The notes beneath the pieces are model-generated. The model ran no database searches. It was given only the letters and a program-made list of their open reading frames with translations, and had not been told where the DNA came from. From Paenibacillus sp. 1781tsa1 (GTDB lineage Bacteria > Bacillota > Bacilli > Paenibacillales > Paenibacillaceae), in contig NZ_JAMYWY010000001.1 of NCBI RefSeq assembly GCF_024159265.1, positions 4,650,001 to 4,714,000 on the forward strand: 64,000 nt of DNA, given 5' to 3'. Made by a program: the position numbers and the translations under genes. This document shows, in pieces, positions 17,723 to 26,609 of this stretch. The stretch's first letter is position 1. Each line of letters opens with the position of its first letter.

Positions 17723-19162
17723 TTACATCTTAAATAAACCTAAAAATTTCCTTGGTGATTCATTTTTAATAGCATAGGACGATAGTTGCCCAAGCATTTG
17801 AGTTAATCCGTTCTCAAATTCTAAAGATTCATCATCTGCTCCAGTAAACGCATGAGTAATTTCATGTAACAAAGTACCCGAAAAATCAACTACGTTCTGT
17901 AATTGACTCCTTTTTATAGTAATCCTTTGTTCTAAAGGTTCCCATAATCCAAGTGCTTCAAAACCAGAATAATCTACCCTCATCGTCTCCGAAATACAGA
18001 TCTCTTTTATGTTCTTTGTTTGGCTACTTGGTAGCCAATTTAAGATTAACTCTTTTACAGCAAAAACCTTTTGTTCATCTTTCGATAAAGAAGAAACAGT
18101 TATGTAATTAAACTGAAAACTTGTGTTAAATTCTTCTCGATAACCATCTAAATCTCGAATTGGCTTTCCTTCAATATCTTGGATTTTTGTAAGTCTAAAG
18201 GCAATGGACTCTGGAACAACCACAACTCGGTAACCATCATCTTGTGCATGAGTGACTAAAGAACCGCCATTCCTCATTTGATCAGGCGTGAGGAAAATTA
18301 CATTTTCGCTAGCGTTCAAGATTTTACAGGCATGGAGTTGCACATCAGTCCATTGCAGCTCGTCATGAATATAACCGGTTTCAAAATTTTTCAGATCCGC
18401 TGCCATTTCATTAGCAACTTCTGAATCGGTACACGCAAGTAGTATAGATTTTACTCTGTCTGTGTAAGCACTCCGCCCAACGTTCGTCCGTTCTCGATTA
18501 AGCGCTTTGCGTAAAGCTGCATTTAAAGAGGTAATATTATAGCTAAACAGGAAATTCTCTTCTTCAGCTACACACAATCCGTTCACATAAATTCTTGCTT
18601 TATTCTGCTTATTTGGATTTAAGACAGATCCATATGTGGTCTTTTCTAATATTTCATCCCCAGAAAAATAAAGAAAAAAATCTTTGGCTTGTTCCATATC
18701 CTCATCTTTGACTCCATATAAAGTCACATCTGTCCCCACAAGAGTATTATCAGATGGTGGCTGAATCACCGCATGCAGAGTAAGGATATCTTCAAATCCA
18801 TGCTTATTACTTTTATCCATAGATATATCTGCATGACGAGAACGAATTAAGATTCGGATATTCTGACGGTCAAAAGTAGCCATTGCATCTTTCAATCCTA
18901 CACCAAATTTCCCAATTACCATCTCTGGATTATCTAACTTTTCCTTATTTTCATTTTGTGTAAAGTGCTCATATCGTAAACCACGGCCATAATCTCGAAT
19001 GTGCCACGCTCCTTGTTCATCTTTATAAATCTCCGGGACAGATGTTTGCGATAATAGATGCTCATCAAAAGCATTAGCAATTAGTTCTCGTAAAGCATAG
19101 GCAGGGGTCCAATGTTCAAGCACTTTTTCAATATTTAAGTCAAATTGACGTGAAGCTTCCAT
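17723..19162 (-). CDS. GHKL (Hsp90/MORC-like) ATPase with C-terminal HExxH metallopeptidase-like domain
   Basis: 479 aa. The N-terminal half is a GHKL ATPase: ELIANAFDEH (26-35, Glu/Asn/Asp of the N box), DYGRG (57-61) and GKFGVGLKDA (84-93). A middle region of about 200 residues is unassigned. The last 50 residues contain LLHEITHAF with HEITH at 433-437 and acidic DDESLEFE shortly after, the form of a zinc protease whose third ligand could be one of those Glu/Asp residues. GGAGGAG lies 8 nt before the ATG. It lies 280 bp upstream of the helicase-nuclease gene on the same strand. MORC-like ATPases are known next to helicase/nuclease defence genes; the fusion to HExxH is the unusual feature. 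Substrate unknown. Confidence 0.8.
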   Translation of the reverse strand: MEASRQFDLNIEKVLEHWTPAYALRELIANAFDEHLLSQTSVPEIYKDEQGAWHIRDYGRGLRYEHFTQNENKEKLDNPEMVIGKFGVGLKDAMATFDRQNIRILIRSRHADISMDKSNKHGFEDILTLHAVIQPPSDNTLVGTDVTLYGVKDEDMEQAKDFFLYFSGDEILEKTTYGSVLNPNKQNKARIYVNGLCVAEEENFLFSYNITSLNAALRKALNRERTNVGRSAYTDRVKSILLACTDSEVANEMAADLKNFETGYIHDELQWTDVQLHACKILNASENVIFLTPDQMRNGGSLVTHAQDDGYRVVVVPESIAFRLTKIQDIEGKPIRDLDGYREEFNTSFQFNYITVSSLSKDEQKVFAVKELILNWLPSSQTKNIKEICISETMRVDYSGFEALGLWEPLEQRITIKRSQLQNVVDFSGTLLHEITHAFTGADDESLEFENGLTQMLGQLSSYAIKNESPRKFLGLFKM

Positions 19163-19473
19163 GATCTTTCTCCTCCTTAAACATATTTCATATTGTCATT
19201 ATGTATAGTCATGAAATGAGATTAGCTTCTATTTTTTTATCTACTTGAAAATAACCTCCACTCGAATGAAGAAAATCCAGAATATTTAATGCTGTCTTTA
19301 TATATTTTAATTCAAAGAATCCTTTTTCGTAAAGATTTCCATTTCTGAGCCACCACTGTTAAGTATTTTCAATTATACTTGCAAACTCAAACTCATGTTA
19401 AGAGATCTTTTAAATGAGACGATAAGACCAAATTCCTTCAGTATATCAGCTCAATACTTCACGTATATAAATA
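19163..19473. other. Gene-free gap upstream of the GHKL gene
   Basis: AT-rich, with no reading frame of note on either strand. It should contain the promoter of the GHKL gene, but no clear -35/-10 pair was recognised. Confidence 0.5.
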
Positions 19474-19512
19474 AAAGCTCATTCCTACTCATCTTGAGAT
19501 AGGAACAAGCTG
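19474..19512 (-). terminator. Terminator of the 148-aa immunity-like gene
   Basis: AGCTCATTCCTA pairs with TAGGAACAAGCT; the reverse strand ends in a T-rich tail. It lies 37 bp beyond the stop at 19549. The sequence resembles the terminator at 20127-20162, so the two may share an origin. Confidence 0.7.
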
Positions 19513-19548
19513 TTACAAGTTGGAACATAAAATTATTTCATACTAACT

Positions 19549-19995
19549 CTAAATCTCACTGATCTCACTATATTTTTTGTTTAACCACTCTAATGCTACT
19601 TGCCCTTCTTCTTTCAAGATAACGCCTCGCTGGCTTTTATACTGAAAGTTCTCTTTTGCCCATAACAATAGTATCTTTACATATTCTAACGTCTCAATTT
19701 CACATGTGCTGTCCTCTTCATCTTCTTCTGCAAAGATATCTTCAAAAGTTGTAAAAGACTGGTCAGATCTTATTAAGTTCACATTCCCTCCACCTTCGTA
19801 TAACGTTATTTCCCCTTTCTGTAATTCGATTAAGTTTCCGATCTCTTCCTGGATCGTGGCGAAGTCTCCAAATATATCCGATCCCAAAGAATTACTAATC
19901 AGATAACCATTCTTTAACGATGAATCAATGCCTAAGTCCACGATAACTTCGTTGAAATCTTCTTTATATTCAATGGTATACTTGTATTTAATCAT
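19549..19995 (-). CDS. Probable orphan immunity protein
   Basis: 148 aa, acidic and soluble, without signal peptide. It begins MIKYKYTIEYKEDFNE, with FATIQEEIGNLIELQKGEIT and an acidic DIFAEEDEEDS stretch, then a helical ETLEYVKILLLWAKENFQYK. I do not recognise the Pfam family, but size, acidity and place (directly after a CdiI-type gene in a toxin cluster, with its own terminator) fit an immunity protein whose toxin is missing. GGAGATACAAAC precedes the ATG. Confidence 0.6.
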   Translation of the reverse strand: MIKYKYTIEYKEDFNEVIVDLGIDSSLKNGYLISNSLGSDIFGDFATIQEEIGNLIELQKGEITLYEGGGNVNLIRSDQSFTTFEDIFAEEDEEDSTCEIETLEYVKILLLWAKENFQYKSQRGVILKEEGQVALEWLNKKYSEISEI

Positions 19996-20126
19996 GTTTG
20001 TATCTCCAATCTTTTTATTACAATGGACAGGCGGATGTAATCATATCAATATAACCATCAATAATTTATTCAGCATCTTTATTTGCTGTCCTGTCACCTT
20101 CTTTGATTATTTTCTGCATACAAAAA

Positions 20127-20162
20127 AGCTCGTTCCTCACAACATTCAGGTGGGAAGAGCTT
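20127..20162 (-). terminator. Terminator after the CdiI-like gene
   Basis: AGCTCGTTCCTCAC pairs with GTGGGAAGAGCT; on the reverse strand the stem is followed by a run of T. It closes the toxin/immunity operon. Confidence 0.75.
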
Positions 20163-20325
20163 TCGGATTTTTTACAACACCAATCGGGGTCATACGTTAA
20201 CGTTTTTAGTGCTTGCATATCTTCCCAACTGTACAGCCAGTACTTGGACTATGAATACTATGGACGCATAAGATAAACGAACTTTCGTTGTTCCTCCAAA
20301 TGATTTATGATTCACAATCAGTGAG

Positions 20326-20703
20326 TTAAGAATGTAAACCCAATCTTTTTTTTACCATATCTAATAAATTATAAATCTCCAGTTTAGCTTCTGGGTGCTC
20401 CTTCACGTACTTCTCACTGTAAATCATCAAATAGTTATAAAATTCATCATGCTCCATCACTGCCATTACATCTTCATCATATGCTGGCGGCTCTCCAATA
20501 AAACACACTTTCTGATCACCGATATACTCTTCCTCTTCTGGCATATGATAGGATGAAAATTGTACCTCCAGTGGACCTGAACCATAACCATGTCTCTCAT
20601 GATCTCCGAAGTATGTTAATGCTCTTGGAAAATCAATAATCCAGAAATAAGATTCGACTAATCTATCTATTTCAGCTTTTGTTGTCAAAATTTTGTACAT
20701 CAT
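20326..20703 (-). CDS. CdiI-type immunity protein (ribonuclease toxin immunity)
   Basis: 125 aa, soluble and acidic. The N-terminal part, with EIDRLVESYFWIIDFPRALT, YFGDHERHGYGSGPLEVQF and later VMAVMEHDEFYNYL, resembles CdiI-like immunity proteins for ribonuclease toxins. GGAGGAGAG lies 6 nt before the ATG at 20703. The gene starts 20 nt after the stop of the WXG100 toxin, so the two are made together. The family name is from memory; the role as immunity follows from both resemblance and position. Confidence 0.7.
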   Translation of the reverse strand: MMYKILTTKAEIDRLVESYFWIIDFPRALTYFGDHERHGYGSGPLEVQFSSYHMPEEEEYIGDQKVCFIGEPPAYDEDVMAVMEHDEFYNYLMIYSEKYVKEHPEAKLEIYNLLDMVKKRLGLHS

Positions 20704-20722
20704 ATCTCTCCTCCGATATTAA

Positions 20723-22054
20723 TTAAAAAGCAGGATAAAAGTTCTTTATGTTCCCTTTTTCATCTACGAACCCCACAAATTTCAGCCCATTTAGTTCTCC
20801 TTTAACTATCCCGTTTTTCACGTTTCCAGTCTGTATCTGTGGCTCTAATGCTGCTTTTCCCCAATTATACATTTTTTCATTAGAAATTATATTAGGATCA
20901 TATACTGTTTTGGGATCATTCACTCTCTTCCCAAGCACATTTCCATTTGAGTCCGTTATCGGTTCAAAAATACTTTTATCTGATTCACTTCGTTTCAAGG
21001 ACGGAATTTGATACTCCACCTCGTAGATCCCCTCGACATTGTGCTTCTTGGGCTCACCTATAAAATAATCCTTTTTAACACTCAGCCCATACTTATTTGC
21101 GTCTTCTTGTAAGGCCTCATTAAATTTGTCCATATTATGACCACCTGATACTCCAGGTCTACTACCTCTCTTAAATCCATCAACGTTTACTAGGTGAGCA
21201 TATGGCCTTTGCAATTTCTCAGCATCACTTACATGTTCACTTATTACTGTCTTAGTTACTTGTCCCTTGCCCTCAGAACCCTTCTTCTGCTCATTCGTTT
21301 TCCTCGCTTCAGCCGCTTCCAAATTCTTTTTAATCTTCGCCACAGCTGGATGAGAAGAAGGCAAGCGAAAAGGTCCTTTACCACCCGGCATACTCCCGCG
21401 AACCATCTGAAATGCCATAAATAGCTGGCTAAACTTTAGAGAAGTCAACATCATCTGAGCATATTTATCGGATACAGGCTCGCCTGTGAAGGGATGAATT
21501 CCATTTTCAAAGGCTTTGATCTGCATCGCATAAATATCTTCCCCTGGCGCTTCAGCATCCGTAGCTTGCATCCGACTAAAATCCCAATGCCCCTGATCCT
21601 TCTTAAATGCCTGAAGGGCTGCCTGATCCGTAACACCATTCTCGTTCACAGGCATCCACATCAGCTTCCCATACACATTGACTTGCGCCATCCGGTAGCC
21701 TTTATCCTCCGTACCCGCATCACTTGCTGAACTCCTCATCATTGCTGCCGCACCAACAGCACCAATAACACTGCCCAGACTGCCCTTCTCCGCGTCTGTA
21801 TTCTCAAACCAGATCGCGATATCCTTTAACTCTTTCGAAGTATACACCATGCTCTCCAGTGCTTTATCCAATATAGGGCGCGACTGTTCAAACTCATAGT
21901 AGAATCGCTCCTGCGTCGCCCCCATCCACATCATCTGAACGAACATGATCTGTCTCGTCAGTTCACTGCGAATATGCTCCAACTGTTGTCTGGCCTGATC
22001 CACCTGATTGGATACATGATGTAGTTGCTCAGGATTCACCTTAATCGTACTCAT
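20723..22054 (-). CDS. WXG100-led polymorphic toxin with CdiA-CT/EndoU-like C-terminus
   Basis: 443 aa. Residues 1-100 form a helical WXG100-type hairpin (MSTIKVNPEQLHHV..., turn near MMWMGATQ). Residues about 120-220 form a module (GYRM, LMWMPVNENGVTDQAALQAF, HPFTGEPVSDKYAQMM) shared with the toxin at 32096-33185. The toxin domain (about 265-443) contains RPGVSGGHNMDKF, GIYEVEYQIPSLK and KTVYDPNIISNEKMYNWG, which I associate with CdiA-type RNase C-termini. It would be exported by a type VII-like (Esx) system, whose machinery is not in this window. Immunity is the next gene. Confidence 0.78.
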   Translation of the reverse strand: MSTIKVNPEQLHHVSNQVDQARQQLEHIRSELTRQIMFVQMMWMGATQERFYYEFEQSRPILDKALESMVYTSKELKDIAIWFENTDAEKGSLGSVIGAVGAAAMMRSSASDAGTEDKGYRMAQVNVYGKLMWMPVNENGVTDQAALQAFKKDQGHWDFSRMQATDAEAPGEDIYAMQIKAFENGIHPFTGEPVSDKYAQMMLTSLKFSQLFMAFQMVRGSMPGGKGPFRLPSSHPAVAKIKKNLEAAEARKTNEQKKGSEGKGQVTKTVISEHVSDAEKLQRPYAHLVNVDGFKRGSRPGVSGGHNMDKFNEALQEDANKYGLSVKKDYFIGEPKKHNVEGIYEVEYQIPSLKRSESDKSIFEPITDSNGNVLGKRVNDPKTVYDPNIISNEKMYNWGKAALEPQIQTGNVKNGIVKGELNGLKFVGFVDEKGNIKNFYPAF

Positions 22055-22197
22055 CCGTTTTCACCGCTCATCTGATATATGATTAACCTATGTTAGCAGA
22101 AGTACTAGTACAATACATCCGCCTAACCTCCTGATTTCACTGCATGAACCTACGCTCAGAATGATTTATATCCGTCCTTCAGCCCCATAGGATCTCT

Positions 22198-22290
22198 TTG
22201 TAGGTATATATTGTTCATGAGGATTGTCCTTCAATTTGACGACTAAAGGATACTATGGCAATTTACTGCGATGAGCAGCATGATTTAATA
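22198..22290 (-). pseudogene. Fragment related to the C-terminal part of the 94-aa gene at 25889-26173
   Basis: About 85 bp (TTGTAGGTATATATTGTTC... to GATGAGCAGCATG) match the segment near 25932-26012 at roughly three bases in four, including an almost exact GGATTGTCCTTNAATTTGAC. The frame is broken. It is a decayed partial duplicate, 3.7 kb from the intact copy. Confidence 0.55.
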
Positions 22291-22683
22291 AATAATAGAA
22301 TTAATGAAATACTTGACTCAAAGTGATAGATAGGGGTACTATATGTTTGTATAAATGGAATATATTACAATTTAAATATTTATTTTGGAATCTTATATTT
22401 TCAAGGTGGGGATCAGAGCCTGTCATAGCTAAGATATCAATGCGTATAAATGAGTTTTACATTTTGTCTGCAACACATAATCATTGGCAGGCATTCATTT
22501 TACATATACATTCCTACTTCATAGAGTTTTCTAGCCTGTAGAGTTCTACCTCCTTTATTTCTGTGTCAGTAAAGAAAAAAGGGGAAGAACCATTTTCTTA
22601 AGAAAGGAGGGCAAGAGGCTTTAATCTGCAAGCAGGTCTATTTGTCGTTATCCATATTTTTGTAAAAAGAATACCCATAATAA
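22291..22683. other. Gene-free gap before the YolA-like gene
   Basis: A rightward 72-codon frame (22323-22541) lacks a ribosome-binding site and reads as an unlikely protein. The segment probably carries the promoter of the secreted protein at 22704; no clear boxes were identified. Confidence 0.4.
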
Positions 22684-22703
22684 GAAAGGTGGAATTTATT
22701 ACC

Positions 22704-23270
22704 ATGAAAAAGTTGGTTGGTTTAGCTCTTATTCTTGTTCTCGTACTTTCGTTTAATGTAGCTGCCTATGCAGATGGTGATGTGACTCAAGCCAAACCGT
22801 TAACAAAGGAAGAAATTATTAATTCAAAAGAATTCCGTGAAGCTGTGAAAGCGGCTAAAGCTGAATTTGAATCGCAGAAGGCTGATAATGCGGGTGGTCC
22901 AGTTCTGTTTGCGCCTGCTCCGAAAGTATCTCACATTAATGTATACGGTGTCGTATCTCCTAATGGCGGTCAAGAAATTTACGGCTTCAATAACAACCCG
23001 CTCTCCACAACCAATGATCATGGTGGGGCTTGGATTCAGTGTATTACTTTCCAGATCGGTTATGACAGCAGTCACTTCGGCAAACTCGCTGGCAATACAA
23101 TGACAAACAACTGGTCTGAAGCTATTGATCTAGACGGTGATCGTGTCATAGATGCTTTTGCCCATTCTTGGGTTTATGAATCCCCTAATACAACAGGCGG
23201 ACAATTTGTAGGTACGGTCTATTCCATTAACATCCCAACACAGTGGACCGCTTGGATTAATGTTCGTTAA
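22704..23270 (+). CDS. Secreted protein, possibly YolA/DUF4879-like
   Basis: 188 aa. It has a signal peptide MKKLVGLALILVLVLSFNVA with cleavage near AYA-DG. A charged helix (KEEIINSKEFREAVKAAKAE) follows. The C-terminal domain has INVYGVVSPNGGQEIYG, DHGGAWIQCITFQIGY and a Trp-rich end (YSINIPTQWTAWINVR). This resembles the YolA/DUF4879 group of small secreted Bacillus proteins, with low certainty. ATG 22704 is preferred (AGGTGG 11 nt upstream) over an in-frame GTG at 22689. Rightward among leftward genes, it stands alone. Confidence 0.65.
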   Translation: MKKLVGLALILVLVLSFNVAAYADGDVTQAKPLTKEEIINSKEFREAVKAAKAEFESQKADNAGGPVLFAPAPKVSHINVYGVVSPNGGQEIYGFNNNPLSTTNDHGGAWIQCITFQIGYDSSHFGKLAGNTMTNNWSEAIDLDGDRVIDAFAHSWVYESPNTTGGQFVGTVYSINIPTQWTAWINVR

Positions 23271-23651
23271 CAGGAAGGATGTTATCTGAATATTGGAGGA
23301 ACTGGCTATATTGGTTCTATCCTGAGGAATACGGGAGGTAAGCCCAAAAGCTCATCAGCTTTGGATACGAATCGGATCGCCCCCAATATGATATGACAGC
23401 TCATTCTTCTGCTAACAATTACGTTAGCTTGATCAGGCGCAGGGATATTTCTCGCTGCGTCTTTTCTTATTGTGACTTTATCCTAAGAGCAGTAGCCAAG
23501 CAAAAATTGCCAAGGCAATGCCGAGTATCTTTTTGCCACAACAAGCCTGACTTGTATCCCAACAATGCCACGTTCGCACTACTCTTGAATTCAAACTTTA
23601 GACTAAATAATCCAGTGTCTCTTGTCGTACCTCTGAAATGCATCAAAAATA

Positions 23652-23683
23652 AACAAGCCAGCCCACGATTGGACCGGCTTGTT
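23652..23683 (-). terminator. Terminator of the SPFH operon
   Basis: AACAAGCC (23652-23659) pairs with GGCTTGTT (23676-23683) and lies about 60 bp beyond the stop at 23744. The region 23271-23651 holds no supportable gene. Confidence 0.6.
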
Positions 23684-23743
23684 CATTCGAATTTCAACAC
23701 ATTAATTTGTTGAGAAAGCAAGGCGTGCATTTTCAACCGCTAA

Positions 23744-24622
23744 TTAGGGAGATACGCTTCCCGCGCCACTATTTTGCTCTACTTTAGTACCCGGTAATTG
23801 AATCATTGGCGTATTTGATCCACTCACATATGGAAGGGCTCCATCCCATTTCTTGATGGTTTCATATTCAACGAGTTGGCTCGATAAGGATTGTTGAAGC
23901 TCTTTATTGGCCTTAGCTTGACCTTCTGCTTCGATCAATAGTTTGTCTGCATTACCTTGCGCTTCCACACGCTTGCGTTCAGCCTCTTTTTTGGCAATCT
24001 CCAGTTCAGTCGTTTTACGTTCCAGTTCTTGAGATGCTTCGACACGTTTATCGATTGCTTCCTGCGTCTTGGCGTCAGGTTGAGGAACGCCTACGGTAAC
24101 GTTGGATACGATAAATCCTAACTCTTTAACATCATCAGAGAAACGTTGTTGAACATCGACGCCTGCTTCGGATGACTTTTCACCATACACATCAATGACT
24201 GTAAACTTGGAAATTCCTTTACGAGCTGCATCACGGAAACGTGTTTTGAGATATGTATCCTCTATTTCTTGAATGCTAATTGGCCCAAATGTATTGAATA
24301 TAGAAGATACTTTACTTGGTTCTACCTGATAGTTGTAAGCAAAATCGATTGTGATGTTTTTTCCGTCAGAAGTTGCAATCTGAATGTCTCTGTATTCCAC
24401 CGTTTGAATTCGGATCGGATATTTCGTTACTTTATCAAACGCTCCAACCAGTTTCCAACCTTGACTCAGTGTGCTATCTTTTACACCTCCATTGGGTGAA
24501 TATACAACCCCGACATATCCATTAGGAATTCGTGTTACAAAGAAAGTCACCAATAATACTCCCACGATAATAACCAATGCAACCGCGATCGCCCCTGTTC
24601 TAAACGTCTTTGAATTTTTCAT
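23744..24622 (-). CDS. SPFH/prohibitin-family membrane protein
   Basis: 292 aa. One N-terminal membrane segment (AIAVALVIIVGVLLVTFFV) is followed by an SPFH domain (about 32-195: IPNGYVGVVYSPNGGVKD, VEYRDIQIATSDGKNI, YGEKSSEAGVDVQQRF). A long coiled coil (about 200-250, ELERKTTELEIAKKEAERKR) precedes a short Pro/Gly tail. Such proteins oligomerise at the membrane and scaffold other proteins. The ATG at 24622 is chosen, with GAGGAG 8 nt upstream; a second ATG at 24628 is too close to it. The start overlaps the end of the 52-aa membrane gene, so the two are co-translated. Confidence 0.85.
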   Translation of the reverse strand: MKNSKTFRTGAIAVALVIIVGVLLVTFFVTRIPNGYVGVVYSPNGGVKDSTLSQGWKLVGAFDKVTKYPIRIQTVEYRDIQIATSDGKNITIDFAYNYQVEPSKVSSIFNTFGPISIQEIEDTYLKTRFRDAARKGISKFTVIDVYGEKSSEAGVDVQQRFSDDVKELGFIVSNVTVGVPQPDAKTQEAIDKRVEASQELERKTTELEIAKKEAERKRVEAQGNADKLLIEAEGQAKANKELQQSLSSQLVEYETIKKWDGALPYVSGSNTPMIQLPGTKVEQNSGAGSVSP

Positions 24623-24758
24623 CAACATTCTCCTCTTGTTTGAATTTATTGTATTTCTTCAGAATTCTACTACCTATTTTATTGAATAGCGGGATCATTA
24701 ATGCCCATAGAATAAATGCTAGGATGAAGATTAAAATGATTCCCCCAATAAATGGCAT
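24600..24758 (-). CDS. Small single-pass membrane protein, coupled to the SPFH gene
   Basis: 52 aa, beginning MPFIGGIILIFILAFILWAL. It has one hydrophobic helix (about 4-25) and a basic then acidic tail (KKYNKFKQEENVDEKFKDV). GGGAGGACGAAT gives a strong ribosome-binding site for the ATG at 24758. The coding end runs 23 nt past the SPFH start, a genuine overlap. It is too short for many gene finders. A partner of the SPFH scaffold is the natural inference; nothing in the sequence gives a function. Confidence 0.7.
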   Translation of the reverse strand: MPFIGGIILIFILAFILWALMIPLFNKIGSRILKKYNKFKQEENVDEKFKDV

Positions 24759-24929
24759 ATTCGTCCTCCCCTCTTTGGATGTAACCGAGTACAAATTTAT
24801 AAATAGCAACTAATTATATCCTTCTTTATATATACTTTGTAAATTCATATTAGGTTTCAATGATATCCGGCGTCGCTTCCTGTAGACCTCTGTAGGTACA
24901 ACATATTCCGAATAAGACTGCCTTAGTCT

Positions 24930-24962
24930 ACAAAAAAAAGAGCCATCAAATTGTTTGATGGC
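24930..24962 (-). terminator. Terminator of yaaA
   Basis: GCCATCAAA (24942-24950) pairs with TTTGATGGC (24954-24962); the reverse strand continues into a run of eight T. It lies 55 bp beyond the yaaA stop. Confidence 0.85.
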
Positions 24963-25017
24963 ATTTACCAATGTGTAACCTATACGAACCAAAATTTATA
25001 AACCTTTGTACAGCAGG

Positions 25018-25770
25018 CTACTGTCCCTCTGAATATAGAAATACATAAGTACTCTCTTCCGACTTCTCTTCTGAGAAAACAAAACCTAACCGGTCAAAGC
25101 TCTTGATATCCTCCACATCTGTAATCTTCCGCTCAGCCATATATCGTACCATCTCACCTCTGGCCATCTTGGCCCGGGTTGCCTTTTCAACAAGTTTTCC
25201 ATCGACCATTTGTCCGAACACACAAGTGATCATCCGGGTTGCCTCCTTCAGGAAAGGCGTGATGTTCTTGCTATACTCTTTGGAAGCCAAATTCAGAATA
25301 CAATTGCTTTCAGATTGAAGCTGATCCGCCAACTTGCTGCCCCAGAATTGATAGAGCGATTTGAAACCGGGACCTTGCAGCTTACCCTGCATCTCCAACC
25401 GATACGGCGTAACGCCATCCAAAGGCCGTAAAATGCCATAAAAACCGGATAATATTCGTAAATGCTGCTGAAGATACGCCAGTTCCTCATTTTGAAAAAC
25501 GCCCGGTGCCATATATTGATACTGAATGCCCTCGTAGGCATAGATGGCTGGCGTAAGATTTGCTTTTATATCCATATTCCGAATCCGCTCCACGTTCTGT
25601 TCGGCGATTGCATCGTTACACTTCCACATCACTTTCAGTTCGTCATAGGATAACTTTTGAAGCAAACTCAATAGCTGTTCTGACTCGTTTATGAATTGCG
25701 GCATCTGCGCGATAGCCATCAAATCGGTGTCGATCTTCATCTTTTTAGCTGGTGATATGATAATTCTCAT
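25018..25770 (-). CDS. yaaA: Peroxide stress protein YaaA
   Basis: 250 aa, full length for the YaaA/DUF328 family. It begins MRIIISPAKKMK and contains the family marks PAIYAYEGIQYQYM, ILSGFYGILRPLDGVTPYRL and NLASKEYSKNI. In other bacteria YaaA limits intracellular free iron and binds DNA during peroxide stress. It is monocistronic, with an AAGGATGG ribosome-binding site about 12 nt upstream and a clear terminator. Confidence 0.92.
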   Translation of the reverse strand: MRIIISPAKKMKIDTDLMAIAQMPQFINESEQLLSLLQKLSYDELKVMWKCNDAIAEQNVERIRNMDIKANLTPAIYAYEGIQYQYMAPGVFQNEELAYLQQHLRILSGFYGILRPLDGVTPYRLEMQGKLQGPGFKSLYQFWGSKLADQLQSESNCILNLASKEYSKNITPFLKEATRMITCVFGQMVDGKLVEKATRAKMARGEMVRYMAERKITDVEDIKSFDRLGFVFSEEKSEESTYVFLYSEGQ

Positions 25771-25888
25771 CGTGCTAATCCATCCTTAATCTACCTTTGT
25801 TTTTGTCGTAATTCATTGTACAGGATTGAATGGGTAAATCCAATGGTGTTGCATATCATCCTCTATTATCTTAGTAAGTATGATTGAA

Positions 25889-26173
25889 TTATTCATGCGG
25901 ATCAGGCATCAGCTGAATCCATTCATCTGCTCTATAGTAGATATATTCCTGCGGATTGTCCTTGAATTTGACGACAACAGGATACATCGGCATTTTGCTT
26001 CGACGAGCAGTGATGCTTATAATCGTATTCCCATCTATTCCTTTTTCGGCGGTTAAATATGTTCTCAAGTCATCCTCCAGCTGCTTCATATCACTCTTAT
26101 AAGAGCCATACCATGTAAAAGAAGCGATGACCACTAGTGCAACTATAACTAATGAGGTCTTTAGCAACTTCAT
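25889..26173 (-). CDS. Small membrane-anchored protein, DUF3139-like
   Basis: 94 aa. An N-terminal membrane segment (LLKTSLVIVALVVIASFTWY) is followed by an outside domain with DMKQLEDDLRTYLTAEKGID, then VVVKFKDNPQEYIYYRADEW. The LTAEKGID...YYR pattern recalls DUF3139, small Firmicutes exported proteins of unknown role. GGGTGAG lies before the ATG at 26173. A degraded partial copy lies at 22198-22290. Confidence 0.65.
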   Translation of the reverse strand: MKLLKTSLVIVALVVIASFTWYGSYKSDMKQLEDDLRTYLTAEKGIDGNTIISITARRSKMPMYPVVVKFKDNPQEYIYYRADEWIQLMPDPHE

Positions 26174-26187
26174 TTCTACTCACCCTG

Positions 26188-26395
26188 ACTTTAATTTATA
26201 TTCTAATGATCCGAAATTTACCAAACTGATTGAACCCGCTGTATGGATAATATGGGCTATGATTTAGTCTATACAGATGACCCTGACAAGTTGGAATCCA
26301 TTGAATTGGTTTTCAATAGAATCTATGACTATGACACTGGAGAAACCATTGTAGAGCCTACTTCGTTGAATATTCCTTTCACGGTCCAGAAGTAA
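26188..26395 (+). pseudogene. 3' remnant of a protein-coding gene, frameshifted
   Basis: The forward strand reads FNLYSNDPKFTKLIEPAV in one frame, then, after a shift near 26240, MDNMGYDLVYTDDPDKLE through to ...NIPFTVQK and a stop at about 26395. Both parts look protein-like and join naturally. This would be the C-terminal 65 residues of an unidentified protein. There is no start region, so it is a relic. Confidence 0.35.
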
Positions 26396-26470
26396 TCTAG
26401 CTCAACTTCATCGCTCAACAAGGAAAACATCCCATTTGAAAGATAAATTTCAATCTTAAAATGAAAAAAG

Positions 26471-26518
26471 CCAAAAATAGTATCCAGGACGCCCACATTG
26501 TTGGATGCTATTTTTGGT
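26471..26518 (-). terminator. Terminator of the Mrr-like gene
   Basis: CCAAAAATAGTATCC pairs with GGATGCTATTTTTGG across a 17-nt loop; the reverse strand then runs into T-rich sequence. It lies about 90 bp beyond the stop at 26610. Confidence 0.8.
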
Positions 26519-26609
26519 TTAACTTCAAATTTAAACTTAATGATGTAATGTTGGAGTCCTTTACTATACTTCAATGCGTCTCTTTTTTATAAACTCTGCC
26601 TCTCTATAG

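Noticed and set aside
22323..22541. 72-codon frame upstream of the YolA-like gene
   Set aside because: No ribosome-binding site and AT-rich chance composition.
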